From assembly GCA_036645935.1 (NCBI GenBank), contig JAVXNE010000002.1, positions 124,001 to 188,000 of the forward strand: a stretch of DNA of 64,000 nucleotides, written 5' to 3'. The notes beneath the pieces are model-generated. The model ran no database searches, had not been told where the DNA came from, and was given only the letters and a program-made list of their open reading frames with translations. Positions 33,457 to 42,612 of the stretch are shown piece by piece (position 1 is the first letter of the stretch; each line of letters begins with the position of its first letter). The stretch is from JAUNBN01 sp036645935. GTDB lineage: Bacteria; Bacillota; Clostridia; Oscillospirales; Ruminococcaceae. The translations under genes were made by a program, and so were the position numbers.

Positions 33457-35229
33457 TTAATACGCCGGACAACCGTAGCCCAGAACTTCGTAATAACCAA
33501 GCGGATAATCCTTTTGCCTACAACTATCGCCGGAGTTACCCTCCACGGTATAAATGCGTCCATTCTCGACTTTTTCGACAATCCCGGTGTGATCGGATTC
33601 GCCGTCTTGTGGACCAGAGGAACCATTTGGTGCGTCCCAATCGAAGAAGATAATATCGCCTGGACTCGGCGTGTAACTGCCGTCCTGCCAAAGCCCACGC
33701 TCCTGAAACCATTGTACGCCCCATACGCAGCCTGCATATTTAGGGATAACGCCTGCATCAATATAGCCGCATTCATTAGCGCACCAAGAAACGAAACAGG
33801 CACACCATTCCACACGCGCACCAAAGCCATACCAGCTCCAATAAGGCTGCCCGCCCACATTGCCCACCTGTGAGAGCGCAACGGTGACGATTTCACTATC
33901 GCCCGTACCAATGCCGTAAAGGACGGCACTCCACATGGAATTATTTTCATCAGCAAGCAACTCCGTAAGCATTTTGCGCTGGTCTGCGTTGAAACCGTAC
34001 TTGTCCGCCATTTTCTCGGCGGTCTTATGGCTGACGGTAATATACAAATAGATGCGGGTAACGGTGCTTTCTGTCTGCACTATGTTTCCATGCCCGTCAT
34101 CGCTTTCTTCAATCACCGTTTCGGTCTTGCTTTCGCTGTGAGAGCTTATCTCGTTCATTTCCCAAAAGATAGCTTTCAGCAATTCCTTTTTACTGTCATC
34201 CATCGTAGCGACTTCCTGCGGATTATCGGGGTCTGTGGTGGTTTTTACCGAGTAAACCGCCAAGACCTCTTTCCATATCGCACGGGAGCCGGACATCTCT
34301 AAAACATCGTGCGGGGTTGCGGTCTTGATTTCTTCAAGACGGGTATCGTAATCAGTGTTGATTTCACGAACAACCGTCTGCATTGTCTGCCCAGTGCCGC
34401 TGTCTTCGCCGGAGAAGAAGATTCCAAAACAAGAGCCGGCAATCAATCCAATCAGACAGATGATGATAATGATAACCACCGCAACCCAGCCGCCTGCGGC
34501 AATGGCGGCAACGAGTGCCTTTATCCCAGCGATAATCGCCCTGACAGCCGAAATCGTGGCTTTTACGGCGGCTTTGGCGGTTTGAACTGCCGCTTTCGCC
34601 GTAGCCTTGGCGGTCTGTGCCGCCACCTTTGCAGCTTTTGCGGAAGCCTGTGCCGTTTTCTGCGCTGCCTTTGCCGCTTGTCCAGTGGTTTTGATGGCGG
34701 CTCTTGAGGTCTGCTCCGCCGTTTTGACCGATTTCTGCGCCGTTTTCACCGTGCCTTTGCTTGTTGCCTTTACGGTCTTGGTAGCAGAACGGGCAGACTG
34801 CTTGATGGTCTTTTCAGAACGCTGAGCAGTCTTGACAGTGCTGCCCGTGGAACGACGTGCCGATTGTGCCTGTCGCCGCATTTGTTCTTTTGGCAGGTCG
34901 GAAGCCTGCTTTACAGGCTCGGCGGCTTTCTGCTCTTTATAGGTCTTGATTTTTTCTTTTGCCTTGCCGATATTGTGCCGTGTTTCCTCAAAGCCTTTCT
35001 GCCCCTGCTTGTTAAACTGGTGAATACCCTCGTCCACGGCACGGTCAGCGGCATGGGTAATTTTGTCAGAAGCATATTCAGAGGATGAATTTTCATCGGA
35101 GTAAAGCCCTCGTTCTGCTTTATCTTTTGTGCGGACAAATGCTTCCTTCATACGTTCGGCGGCAATGGCAGATTTGTCAAGTGCCTTGACCGTGCCTTTG
35201 GTGGTTTCTCTTGTCTTGATTTTACTCAC
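33457..35229 (-). CDS. Conjugation-associated CHAP-domain cell-wall hydrolase
   Basis: VirB1-like protein that opens peptidoglycan for the transfer channel. GTG 35229 follows AAAAGGAGG and gives MSKIKTRETTKGTVKALDK, the start common to CD1108-type ICE proteins, and 590 residues. Residues 110-235 are a long Ala/Lys/Gln repeat region, probably helical. A membrane segment follows (VVIIIIICLIGLIAGSCFG). The last 130 residues are a CHAP domain with Cys in WCACFVSWCANECG and His in SDHTGIVEKVENG. It is followed by nothing in the same direction until the cargo operon. Confidence 0.9.
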   Translation of the reverse strand: MSKIKTRETTKGTVKALDKSAIAAERMKEAFVRTKDKAERGLYSDENSSSEYASDKITHAADRAVDEGIHQFNKQGQKGFEETRHNIGKAKEKIKTYKEQKAAEPVKQASDLPKEQMRRQAQSARRSTGSTVKTAQRSEKTIKQSARSATKTVKATSKGTVKTAQKSVKTAEQTSRAAIKTTGQAAKAAQKTAQASAKAAKVAAQTAKATAKAAVQTAKAAVKATISAVRAIIAGIKALVAAIAAGGWVAVVIIIIICLIGLIAGSCFGIFFSGEDSGTGQTMQTVVREINTDYDTRLEEIKTATPHDVLEMSGSRAIWKEVLAVYSVKTTTDPDNPQEVATMDDSKKELLKAIFWEMNEISSHSESKTETVIEESDDGHGNIVQTESTVTRIYLYITVSHKTAEKMADKYGFNADQRKMLTELLADENNSMWSAVLYGIGTGDSEIVTVALSQVGNVGGQPYWSWYGFGARVEWCACFVSWCANECGYIDAGVIPKYAGCVWGVQWFQERGLWQDGSYTPSPGDIIFFDWDAPNGSSGPQDGESDHTGIVEKVENGRIYTVEGNSGDSCRQKDYPLGYYEVLGYGCPAY

Positions 35230-35264
35230 AGGCAAAACCTCCTTTTCGACGGAGTAAAGCCCCA

Positions 35265-36035
35265 TTATTCGGTTATCTTCCTTGTCACAACGACAAGCCT
35301 GCCGTTTGTCTGACTGTATTCACAGGTGGAGAGCGTAATCAGCTTATCGCCGTATTCGGCGGTAACGCCCGTGTCATACAGGGCAAGCTCCTTGCATGTT
35401 GAAATGAACTCGTCATACTCTGCTTTGCTGTGTGCGTCCACAAAATGATAATACTTGAAGCCCTGTTCAGAATAGGCGACTGTTTTGAAAACAGCGATAA
35501 TTTCATACTCGCCATAGCCGTCCAGCGTGTCAAATCTAACGGTTTTGTGTCCGATATAAAAGTCCTTGCTTTCAAACTTGCAGAGATCGGAGAACATCGT
35601 ACCGTTTTTCATGTGATGACCGTAAATGACGGTGTTATCGGACAGGTCAATGGCGCAATCCTCCTGCACATACGGAACGCCGTAATCGCTGTACGATTTT
35701 TCAAAGCTGTGCTTCAGATAAAAATTCGGATTATCCTTGGTCTGCATCACAGGATAGTCAATCACTGTTCCGTCAATGGTAATCCAACCCACAAAATCGC
35801 TGTTGGCGGCATAGATGTCCGCATACTTTTCATAAGCGGTAAGCTGCAGCTCGGCGGCTTCATCGGGCGTATCCGTGCTTTCGGGGGCAGGTTTTACAAG
35901 CTCGGCAACACTTTCAAAGGCTGTGGTGCTTTGCTTTTCATCAAGATACTGCCTGCATACCATAAAGCCGGAGAAAAGGAAAAGGGCGGCACACAAAGCC
36001 GCCCCGCAAATTAAAATCTTCTGTTTTGTATTCAT
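35265..36035 (-). CDS. Class B sortase
   Basis: Membrane-anchored transpeptidase that attaches proteins to the cell wall. The N-terminal membrane segment is at residues 7-25. Catalytic residues are His in VIYGHHMKNGTMFSDL, Cys in ITLSTCEYSQ and Arg in GRLVVVTRK. The TLSTC form and length of 256 residues fit class B. ICE-encoded SrtB of this type cuts (S/N/T)PKTG motifs, and the surface protein at the right edge of the window ends in such a motif. ATG follows GGGAGG. Confidence 0.93.
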   Translation of the reverse strand: MNTKQKILICGAALCAALFLFSGFMVCRQYLDEKQSTTAFESVAELVKPAPESTDTPDEAAELQLTAYEKYADIYAANSDFVGWITIDGTVIDYPVMQTKDNPNFYLKHSFEKSYSDYGVPYVQEDCAIDLSDNTVIYGHHMKNGTMFSDLCKFESKDFYIGHKTVRFDTLDGYGEYEIIAVFKTVAYSEQGFKYYHFVDAHSKAEYDEFISTCKELALYDTGVTAEYGDKLITLSTCEYSQTNGRLVVVTRKITE

Positions 36036-36051
36036 ATTTACCTCCCAAAAA

Positions 36052-38385
36052 TTACGAAGCCTGTTCTCCCGGCTTCGTTGTCATCAGCTTATACAGTTTC
36101 GTGTTCTTCGGGAACTTGTTTGCAAACGGAACGAGAGAGCTGCCTACCTTGATAAGTCCGTGTCCTGCGTCTACATTGGTGATATAGCTCATCTGTAAAT
36201 CCGAGATATTCAGCAGCTTTGCAAGCTCCAAACGGTCAGTAGAAGCCTGATTGAGCATAACGATAAACTCCGAGTTTGCCAGCATCGTGCGGGCGGTATG
36301 GCTCTGTAAGAGATCGTCTACATTTTGCGTGATTCCTGTTGCGTAAGCGCCGTATTTGCGGACACGCTTCCAAAGGGTAAACAGGAAGTTAGCCGAGTAT
36401 TCGTGCTGGAACAGGAGATAGATTTCATCAATAAAGATGAAGGTGTTTTTGCCCTTGGCTCTGTTCTGCGTAATACGGTTTAAGATACTGTCGAGAACAA
36501 CGAGCATACCGATAGGCAAAAGCTGCTTGCCTAAATCAAGAATGTCATAGCAAATTAAACGGTTGCCCGTATCCACATTGGTAGGCTTTGCAAAGGTGTT
36601 GAGAGAGCCGTCCGTAAACAACTCGATGGCAAGGGCAATTTCCTTCGCCTCCGGCTCGCTCTGTTTCAAAAGCTCCTCACGGAAGTCCTGCAAGGTGGGC
36701 GGTGTGCCTTGATAACCAGTCTGTTGGAAGTGTCGGTACACGGAAGCGGTACAGCGGTCAATAATAGACTTCTGTTTTGCGCCGAGATTTGTGCCGCCGA
36801 TAAGCTGCTCGCACAGCGACATAATAAACTCGGATTTCAAAATGACCGGGTTTGCACCGTCGCCGTAGTCCTTGTTCATATCCATTGCATTGATATGATT
36901 GGACGATGTGGCGGAAATATTGATAACCTCGCCGCCCATAGCTTTTACAAGCGGCGAATACTCGCGCTCGGGATCTATGACAAGGATTTCACTGTCAGAG
37001 GAAAGCATCAAATTGACAATTTCGCCCTTTGCCGTAAAGGATTTACCGCTGCCGGACACGCCGAGGATAAACGAATTGCCGTTGAGAAGCAGCTTGCGAT
37101 TGGCGATAATCATGTTCTTTGAAATGACATTCTGTCCGTAGTAAATGCCGTCTGTGTGTTGAATTTCCTGCACCCGAAACGGAATGAACACCGCAAGGCT
37201 TTCGGTTGTAAGGGTGCGCAGGGCGTCGATTTTGCGGATACCAAAGGGCAGCGCCGTGTTCAATCCGTCCATTTGCTGATATTTGAGCACCGCAAATTGG
37301 CAAAGGTGCTTTCTTGCCGTGGTAAGGAGCGCTTCTGTGTCGCTGTCAAGCTGTTCCTTGCTGTCGGCAGTGTGCACTATTGTGAGAACGGCAAACATCA
37401 TGCGCTGGTCACGGGTGGTAAGGTCGTCCAAAAACTCCTTGCTTTCCTTGCGCTGCTGCTCCATATCATAAGGGATAACGGCAGAAAAATTGTTGTTCTG
37501 ATTCTGCTTTCTCTGCCAATTCGTTATGTTGGTTTCCACACCGAGCAGTCGGTTTTCCACCTCACGCACCGCTTCATCGGTGGGAACAGGAATGACATCA
37601 ATACTCATCATCATGTTGCGGTTGAGATCGGTCAGCTCTGCTACCATACTGTCTTTGATATAGCTGGCGTACTCGCGCAGGAAAATCACACGACCATATC
37701 TATCTCCGAACTTGAAATAGTCCTTTTCAAATTCAAAGGTGTCCGGGCAGATAAAATCCTTGAAGCTGTGTCCTTTGCGCATGGTTTCCAACATATCAAA
37801 ACGGAATGCCGTTTCTTCGCCCACACGGAAAAAGTCGTGAAAGATGCGCAGTTTGTCGGTGGCATCCAATTCAACGCATTTTGAGCCGAGGCGATTAAAG
37901 TGAGAAATAAGGTCAGCGCCCACACGGGCAAAATAGTTTCTTGCTTCCTCAATGTTTTTCTTTGCAACGGTGATGGTGACATATTTGTCCTGCACGATAG
38001 CATTTGCGCCCGTTGCCTTATCTAAAAGCATTTTGTTGTATTCCTTGCGGTACTCGTCCAAATCGTCCTCCACCATCGGAATAAGAATGGTCTGTTCAAA
38101 ATCTGTTTTATTGAGCCTACGGTTATTGATGGTGATTTTGGTGGTAGCGCCGCTGTCAAGAGAATTGAGCAGCTCGGAATACTCCAAAAACATGGCTTCT
38201 TTGTCCTCGCGGCTGGCAACGGCATAGTTGATGTCCTCAAACTTAAAGGTTTTGGCGTATTTGCCGCCAACCATAAAAATACCGTCCTCATAGATGCTTT
38301 TCACAGGGATAACATCCTGCACACCTTTGGGAATGGTAAACTTTTCTTTGTCCTGCTTAAACAGGTTTTTCAGCGTTTTAATCAT
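36052..38385 (-). CDS. VirB4-type conjugation ATPase
   Basis: Energises assembly of the type IV secretion channel at the membrane. The 777-residue protein has the N-terminal TrsE/TraE domain (FTIPKGVQDVIPVKSIYEDGI) and an ATPase domain with Walker A GVSGSGKSFTAKGE, Walker B-like FIFIDEIYLLF and the ITQNVDDLLQS motif. The length is normal for Tn1549-type VirB4. It overlaps the start of the PrgI gene stop by 4 nt. Confidence 0.95.
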   Translation of the reverse strand: MIKTLKNLFKQDKEKFTIPKGVQDVIPVKSIYEDGIFMVGGKYAKTFKFEDINYAVASREDKEAMFLEYSELLNSLDSGATTKITINNRRLNKTDFEQTILIPMVEDDLDEYRKEYNKMLLDKATGANAIVQDKYVTITVAKKNIEEARNYFARVGADLISHFNRLGSKCVELDATDKLRIFHDFFRVGEETAFRFDMLETMRKGHSFKDFICPDTFEFEKDYFKFGDRYGRVIFLREYASYIKDSMVAELTDLNRNMMMSIDVIPVPTDEAVREVENRLLGVETNITNWQRKQNQNNNFSAVIPYDMEQQRKESKEFLDDLTTRDQRMMFAVLTIVHTADSKEQLDSDTEALLTTARKHLCQFAVLKYQQMDGLNTALPFGIRKIDALRTLTTESLAVFIPFRVQEIQHTDGIYYGQNVISKNMIIANRKLLLNGNSFILGVSGSGKSFTAKGEIVNLMLSSDSEILVIDPEREYSPLVKAMGGEVINISATSSNHINAMDMNKDYGDGANPVILKSEFIMSLCEQLIGGTNLGAKQKSIIDRCTASVYRHFQQTGYQGTPPTLQDFREELLKQSEPEAKEIALAIELFTDGSLNTFAKPTNVDTGNRLICYDILDLGKQLLPIGMLVVLDSILNRITQNRAKGKNTFIFIDEIYLLFQHEYSANFLFTLWKRVRKYGAYATGITQNVDDLLQSHTARTMLANSEFIVMLNQASTDRLELAKLLNISDLQMSYITNVDAGHGLIKVGSSLVPFANKFPKNTKLYKLMTTKPGEQAS

Positions 38386-38741
38386 GGTGCTTCAAGCCCT
38401 CCTTTTTTTGTGGCGATAGTGTTTTTCATCGCTTCGTAATAGGTGTTGGTAGGATGAAAAGTCAGCTGCTTCGGCAACAGAAACTCGGATTTTATCCACG
38501 CGCCGATAAACTGCTCGGCGTTCATTCCGTGGTATTTGAGAAAGCCGATTGCCGCAAAGGGCGCAGCACCTAAAATGCACATCCAAGATACCGTTTCCGT
38601 CCCGACATAGGGGCGCAGCAGAAAATACAAGCCTACTGCAACGCCGCAAGCCAAGACAGAAAAAACGAACTGCCTAAGCGACAGTCCGAAAAACATGGAT
38701 TCCGTGTACTCACGGATTTCACGATTGATTTTCACTTCCAA
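38382..38741 (-). CDS. PrgI-family conjugation membrane protein
   Basis: A 119-residue protein with two membrane segments (FVFSVLACGVAVGLYFLL and MCILGAAPFAAIGFL) and the start MEVKINREIREYTESMFFGLSLRQ that is typical of PrgI from enterococcal and clostridial elements. It is a channel component next to VirB4 in this family. A 4-nt overlap with virB4 indicates coupling. Confidence 0.9.
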   Translation of the reverse strand: MEVKINREIREYTESMFFGLSLRQFVFSVLACGVAVGLYFLLRPYVGTETVSWMCILGAAPFAAIGFLKYHGMNAEQFIGAWIKSEFLLPKQLTFHPTNTYYEAMKNTIATKKGGLEAP

Positions 38742-38754
38742 ATTTGTTTCCTCC

Positions 38755-39591
38755 TTATAGTCCCATCATTTCACGCACAACACGGTCAGCCATTTTGACA
38801 GCGCCGACGAGAATGAGAAGATTGAAAATGATTTCGCCCACATAACTCCATACCTGCGTGACCGCCGCCGCATTGGGATCGACCACAGGTGGTGAAGAAG
38901 CGAACAGAGAGAAGATAATGCAGGCAAGCACAATGATAGCGCCCTCCAAGCAAACGGCGGCATAGCTTTTGATGAAAGATTTTCCGACATTCTGCGAAGG
39001 CTCTCCGGCAAAGGTGGACAGCGGAACAGGAGCAATGGCAGTGTAAAGGTATAATTTGAAAAAGCGCCCGTACACGGTCATAATCATAATGAAAGACAGC
39101 ACTGTGATGAACAAGCCGCCGATGAGCGTAACCGCCCAAAGTGGGATACTTTCAAAAAATCCACAATCCTCAACAGCCGTCACAATACTGTCCGGCAATA
39201 CGGTAGCAGTAGCGCCGCCGATGCCGCTGGCGTTCATTATGGTGCTGATAAGTCCTTGCACGATTTGAAATAATGCCATCATCAGCTCCAAGCCATAGGT
39301 TACAGCACCTTTGGCAAGAGCAAAGCGGATAAAAATCTTGACAGCGTGCTCCGGCTTTTTCAGCTCTGCGAAGCTGCCGCAGGTTTTCATCACACCGACA
39401 ACAAAAAACAGCACAAGCAATGCGAGTCCGATTGCCTGTACTGCTCCGTGAATATCCACCATGACATTCCATATTGTGCCGCCCTTGAATTCTGTGGGCG
39501 ATTGAGTGATAAGCTGCCAAATCTCGGCGAGCTTTTCGTTCCAAGTGTTTAAGGCGTTTTCGAGATTTTGAACAACCCAGTTATCTGACAT
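38755..39591 (-). CDS. VirB6/TrbL-like conjugation membrane protein
   Basis: A 278-residue polytopic protein with about six hydrophobic segments. The first 30 residues (NWVVQNLENALNTWNEKLAEIW) and the phrase GGLFITVLSFIMIMTVYGRFFKLYLYTAIAPVPLSTFAGEP are shared with TrbL/VirB6-type proteins of Gram-positive ICEs. It forms the membrane part of the transfer channel. It has no room for a promoter to the next gene (PrgI, 13 nt). Confidence 0.85.
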   Translation of the reverse strand: MSDNWVVQNLENALNTWNEKLAEIWQLITQSPTEFKGGTIWNVMVDIHGAVQAIGLALLVLFFVVGVMKTCGSFAELKKPEHAVKIFIRFALAKGAVTYGLELMMALFQIVQGLISTIMNASGIGGATATVLPDSIVTAVEDCGFFESIPLWAVTLIGGLFITVLSFIMIMTVYGRFFKLYLYTAIAPVPLSTFAGEPSQNVGKSFIKSYAAVCLEGAIIVLACIIFSLFASSPPVVDPNAAAVTQVWSYVGEIIFNLLILVGAVKMADRVVREMMGL

Positions 39592-39632
39592 TTCAGGTTT
39601 CCTCCTTCCCTCGGTTTGATTTTGTGTTGCAT
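39549..39632 (-). CDS. Possible 27-residue leader peptide overlapping trbL
   Basis: ATG 39632 lies 8 nt after AAAGGAGGAAA and opens a frame MQHKIKPREGGNLKCQITGLF... of 27 codons that ends inside the VirB6/TrbL-like gene in another frame. It might couple translation. It is small and could be chance. Confidence 0.3.
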   Translation of the reverse strand: MQHKIKPREGGNLKCQITGLFKISKTP

Positions 39633-39666
39633 GGAAATTTCCTCCTTTCGGTTTTTGGGCATAAAA

Positions 39667-39706
39667 ATAGCCGCGGGATTTTCAGTAAAGAAAACCTCTC
39701 GGCTAT
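39667..39706 (-). terminator. Hairpin ending in GGCTATGTAA, downstream of the GNAT gene
   Basis: ATAGCCG / CGGCTAT with an inner AAAACC region; adjacent to the GNAT stop. Followed on the minus strand by TTTTTAT. Similar hairpins occur at 47897-47932 and 50093-50122. Confidence 0.6.
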
Positions 39707-39744
39707 GTAAGTTTTATTTGATTTTCATTGGCGTGCAATGCTCA

Positions 39745-40152
39745 TTATGTCCACAATGAAGTAATAAACATTGGCGTCTTTTCTACGCCAACTTCAAAAC
39801 CACAATTCTTATAGAATTTCAACTCTTTATCATATGCCACCAATACGATACGCAAAAAATCCTTATAATGTTCGGTTGCCATTCCAACGAGATGATTTCC
39901 TATCCCTTTACCTTGATAATTAGGGTTTACCAGCAGATAGTGAATATAAGCGGTCATTACACCATCATCCATTGAACTAATCAACCCAACAAGCTTATCT
40001 CCATCCCAAGCAGAAAAAACACTTCCGTAATTTTTCATTGCGGTCACTAACCTTTCAGGATAATTTCCTGATGACCATTCAACAGAAAGAAACAGTTCTT
40101 CTAAATCTTTTTCCTTGAATTCTTTAATGTTTCTATAAACAATATTTATCAT
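39745..40152 (-). CDS. GNAT-family N-acetyltransferase
   Basis: A 135-residue acetyltransferase: the acetyl-CoA-binding loop is VNPNYQGKGIGNHLVGMATEHY, and the terminal strand motif is FYKNCGFEVG. Substrate unknown; small GNATs may act on antibiotics, amines or proteins. It sits between the conjugation genes for VirB6 and Maff2 but is not a conjugation gene, so it looks like cargo. ATG 40152 follows GGAGGG. Confidence 0.85.
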   Translation of the reverse strand: MINIVYRNIKEFKEKDLEELFLSVEWSSGNYPERLVTAMKNYGSVFSAWDGDKLVGLISSMDDGVMTAYIHYLLVNPNYQGKGIGNHLVGMATEHYKDFLRIVLVAYDKELKFYKNCGFEVGVEKTPMFITSLWT

Positions 40153-40250
40153 GTCAGACCCTCCAGATCATATAAATATCCCGATGGTAATACCTTTAAT
40201 TGTCATTATTATAACACAAAATCATGACCTTTTCTACTGTGATATGTATG

Positions 40251-40277
40251 AGCCGTATCCTGTTCTGGGATACGGCT
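40251..40277. terminator. Hairpin after the Maff2 gene
   Basis: AGCCGTATCC / GGATACGGCT with a 7-nt loop, 7 nt after the Maff2 stop. A T-run is on the plus side (TCTTTTTC), none on the minus side, so direction is unclear. Confidence 0.5.
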
Positions 40278-40283
40278 TCTTTT

Positions 40284-40625
40284 TCAACCCGTGATAAGGG
40301 TGAGAATTTCTTTCGCAAAGGTAATGACAACGCCGCCTGCAAGGGTAAGAAAGCCGTTGGCTCGCTGGGACGGATCGTGAGATTTCAGAGAAAGACCAAT
40401 CTGCACAATACCGAAGCCGAGCAAAATCATACCGACTGCACGAATCAAGCCGAAGATAAAATCCGAAAGATTGTTGACTACGGTAATCGGGTCATTTGCG
40501 GCAAAGGCGGTGGTAGTGAAACAGCAGAGCATCAAGACAGTTGCGATATATACCGCAAAGGTTCTTTTTGTATTATTGCCCATAGGCAGCTTGTGGGTTT
40601 CCTGCTTCTTCTTGAGATTTTTCAT
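40284..40625 (-). CDS. Maff2-family small membrane protein (pilin-like)
   Basis: A 113-residue protein with a signal peptide (VYIATVLMLCCFTTTAFAAND) and two membrane segments (FGLIRAVGMILLGFGIVQIGLSL, FLTLAGGVVITFAKEILTLI). This is the Maff2/VirB2-like layout found between VirD4 and VirB6 in Tn1549-type elements. ATG 40625 follows ACAGGAGGAAAC and overlaps the VirD4 gene by 53 nt; ATG 40583 is a weaker alternative. Confidence 0.85.
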   Translation of the reverse strand: MKNLKKKQETHKLPMGNNTKRTFAVYIATVLMLCCFTTTAFAANDPITVVNNLSDFIFGLIRAVGMILLGFGIVQIGLSLKSHDPSQRANGFLTLAGGVVITFAKEILTLITG

Positions 40626-42435
40626 TGCGTGTTTCCTCCTGTGTTTTTGTAAATATTGCTTCAATGTCCTCATCGGACAACAGCTCATAATTGGTTTCGA
40701 CCTCCGATATATCCGGAATGTCGCTTAAAGCGGTGCGGTCAAGAGAAATGGTGGCAACCGCTTCAGTAACAGCGCCGTGATTGTACGGTGCTGCTTTTCC
40801 GTCTGTTGTAAATACCACATTCGGGTGTTTGAGAATATCGTACTTGTCATCCATAACCGGGCGCTCGCCCCGGATAAACAAAAGGGCGTAGCGGTTATCC
40901 ATCATCCGCACCTCATCGGGAGTGAGAAGCTCACGCCCCGTGATTTGGTAGTTGGTAGAATAGTTACCGCTGCGCCCTGTGCTTTTGCCGTAAGTGTTGG
41001 TATCAATCGTGGATTTGCCGAGTAGCTCCGAAACATATTTGTGTGTGCTCTGCTCGTTCCCTCCGAGATAGAGAAATTCGTCGCAGTTGCCGATGATTGC
41101 TTCCCATTCTTTTTCAAACAACGCTTTAAGCGCCGCTATGTTTTGCAGGATAATGGACACAAACACCGAACGTGACCGCATAACGGCAAGGATTTTTGAG
41201 AAATCCTCCGGCAGCGATACATTGCTGAACTCATCCATCAGAAAGTGGACGGGCATCGGCAAGCTCCCACCGTACTTGTGATCTGCAAGGTAAAATAACT
41301 GTTGGAAAATCTGCGTGTAGAGAATGGATACAAGGAAGTTAAACGATGTGTCATTGTCGGGAATGAGTGCGAACAACGCCACTTTCTTTTCTCCAAGGGA
41401 GGGCAGGTCAAGCTCATCTGTTGCGGTTAGCGCCGCTAAAGAGGTCAGGTTGAATTTTTCAAGCCTTGCCGCCAAAGTGATTTGAATACTTTTGAGCGTT
41501 TTTGCCGAGCCGGAATGATAGTCCTTGTAATACTTCACGGCGATATGGTCAGGCTCACGCATTTCCAAGCGTTCAAATAGCTCATCCAGCGGCGATTGGT
41601 AGCTTTCTTCTTCCTCCCGCACATCGGCAGCACGGAGCATTTCCATAACCATCGGAAAATTCTGCTCGTCCTGCGGCGCTTCGTGATGGAGATAAAAAAT
41701 GAGGGCAAGAAGTAGCATGGAAGCCGCCGTATCCCAAAATGGGTCGTTGTTCTGGCTGCCTTTGGGCGTGGTGGATTTGAACAGATTAGTCACAAGGCGC
41801 TGCACATCGTTATCATCACGAAGATAGACAAACGGGTTATAGCAAAAGCTCTTTTCCATATTCAGAAGATCAAGCACCCGTACTTCATAGCCCTTTTGTT
41901 CAAGAAGATAGCCTGTGTCACGGGCAAGCTCGCCCTTTGGGTCAAGCACCACAAAAGAGGTATTGGCTTGGCACAGATTGACTTTTGCATAAAACCTTGT
42001 TTTACCTGCGCCGCTGCCGCCGACCACAATCGTGTTGAGATTACGGCGGTGCTTTCGTCCGTCCAAGCCCATACGGACATTCTGCGTGAAGATTTTGTTG
42101 TCTTCCGGATTCTTTGCCCGGTATTTTTTATCCACGGCTCGTGTATCGCCCCATTTTGCCGAGCCGTGTTCTTCACCCTTACGGTAATTACGCTTGGTCG
42201 AGAGATATATCCCGATCCCCATTCCGTAGCAGGCAAGAAAAAGGAGGACAGTCTTTAAGCTGTCCTCACACCACTGAATATGAAACGGATTATTCATTAC
42301 CGCCGCTAAATTGGATAAGATTTCGGGTAAACCTCCCGATACAGTCGGGGCGACGAGCAGCCCCAGCCATACCGCAGGGATGATACCGAACAGGTAAAAC
42401 GGAAGATTGCTTTTGAAGTCATCGTGCCTCGGCAT
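40573..42435 (-). CDS. VirD4-type coupling protein
   Basis: Brings the relaxase-DNA complex to the transfer channel. The 620-residue protein has two membrane segments near the N-terminus, Walker A VVGGSGAGKTRF and Walker B HFLMDEFSNVSLP, plus VVLDPKGELARDTG. This is the TraG/VirD4 family of Gram-positive ICEs. Its 3' end overlaps Maff2, its 5' end overlaps the small gene before it by 17 nt. Confidence 0.95.
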   Translation of the reverse strand: MPRHDDFKSNLPFYLFGIIPAVWLGLLVAPTVSGGLPEILSNLAAVMNNPFHIQWCEDSLKTVLLFLACYGMGIGIYLSTKRNYRKGEEHGSAKWGDTRAVDKKYRAKNPEDNKIFTQNVRMGLDGRKHRRNLNTIVVGGSGAGKTRFYAKVNLCQANTSFVVLDPKGELARDTGYLLEQKGYEVRVLDLLNMEKSFCYNPFVYLRDDNDVQRLVTNLFKSTTPKGSQNNDPFWDTAASMLLLALIFYLHHEAPQDEQNFPMVMEMLRAADVREEEESYQSPLDELFERLEMREPDHIAVKYYKDYHSGSAKTLKSIQITLAARLEKFNLTSLAALTATDELDLPSLGEKKVALFALIPDNDTSFNFLVSILYTQIFQQLFYLADHKYGGSLPMPVHFLMDEFSNVSLPEDFSKILAVMRSRSVFVSIILQNIAALKALFEKEWEAIIGNCDEFLYLGGNEQSTHKYVSELLGKSTIDTNTYGKSTGRSGNYSTNYQITGRELLTPDEVRMMDNRYALLFIRGERPVMDDKYDILKHPNVVFTTDGKAAPYNHGAVTEAVATISLDRTALSDIPDISEVETNYELLSDEDIEAIFTKTQEETRNEKSQEEAGNPQAAYGQ

Positions 42436-42610
42436 CGCGGCACTTCACTTTCTTTGACGGGGCGTCAATGGTTTTGAGAAGCACCTCGTCCACAATATCG
42501 GTGGGGCGTTCATCCTCAATCAAATCATTGCGAAAATCATTGAGCGCATTGATGACAACACCGTGCTCATAGCGGTCAAGCTCTAAAATACGCTTTTCTT
42601 TTTTCTCCAT
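42419..42610 (-). CDS. Small ICE protein (DUF5720-like)
   Basis: A 63-residue acidic protein starting MEKKEKRILELDRYEHGVVINALNDFRNDLIEDERPTDIVDEVLLK, a form regularly found just before virD4 in this family. Function unknown. It overlaps the start of virD4 by 17 nt and the gap to the next gene upstream is 2 nt. Confidence 0.7.
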   Translation of the reverse strand: MEKKEKRILELDRYEHGVVINALNDFRNDLIEDERPTDIVDEVLLKTIDAPSKKVKCRDAEAR

Positions 42611-42612
42611 TT

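Noticed and set aside
34309..34707. Plus-strand frames opposite the CHAP gene
   Set aside because: Shadow of the Ala/Lys-rich repeat region of the CHAP gene.
34490..34860. Repetitive stretch in the CHAP gene considered as a CRISPR-like or tandem repeat array
   Set aside because: It is coding low-complexity Ala/Lys/Gln sequence without regular spacers. No CRISPR array was seen anywhere in the window.
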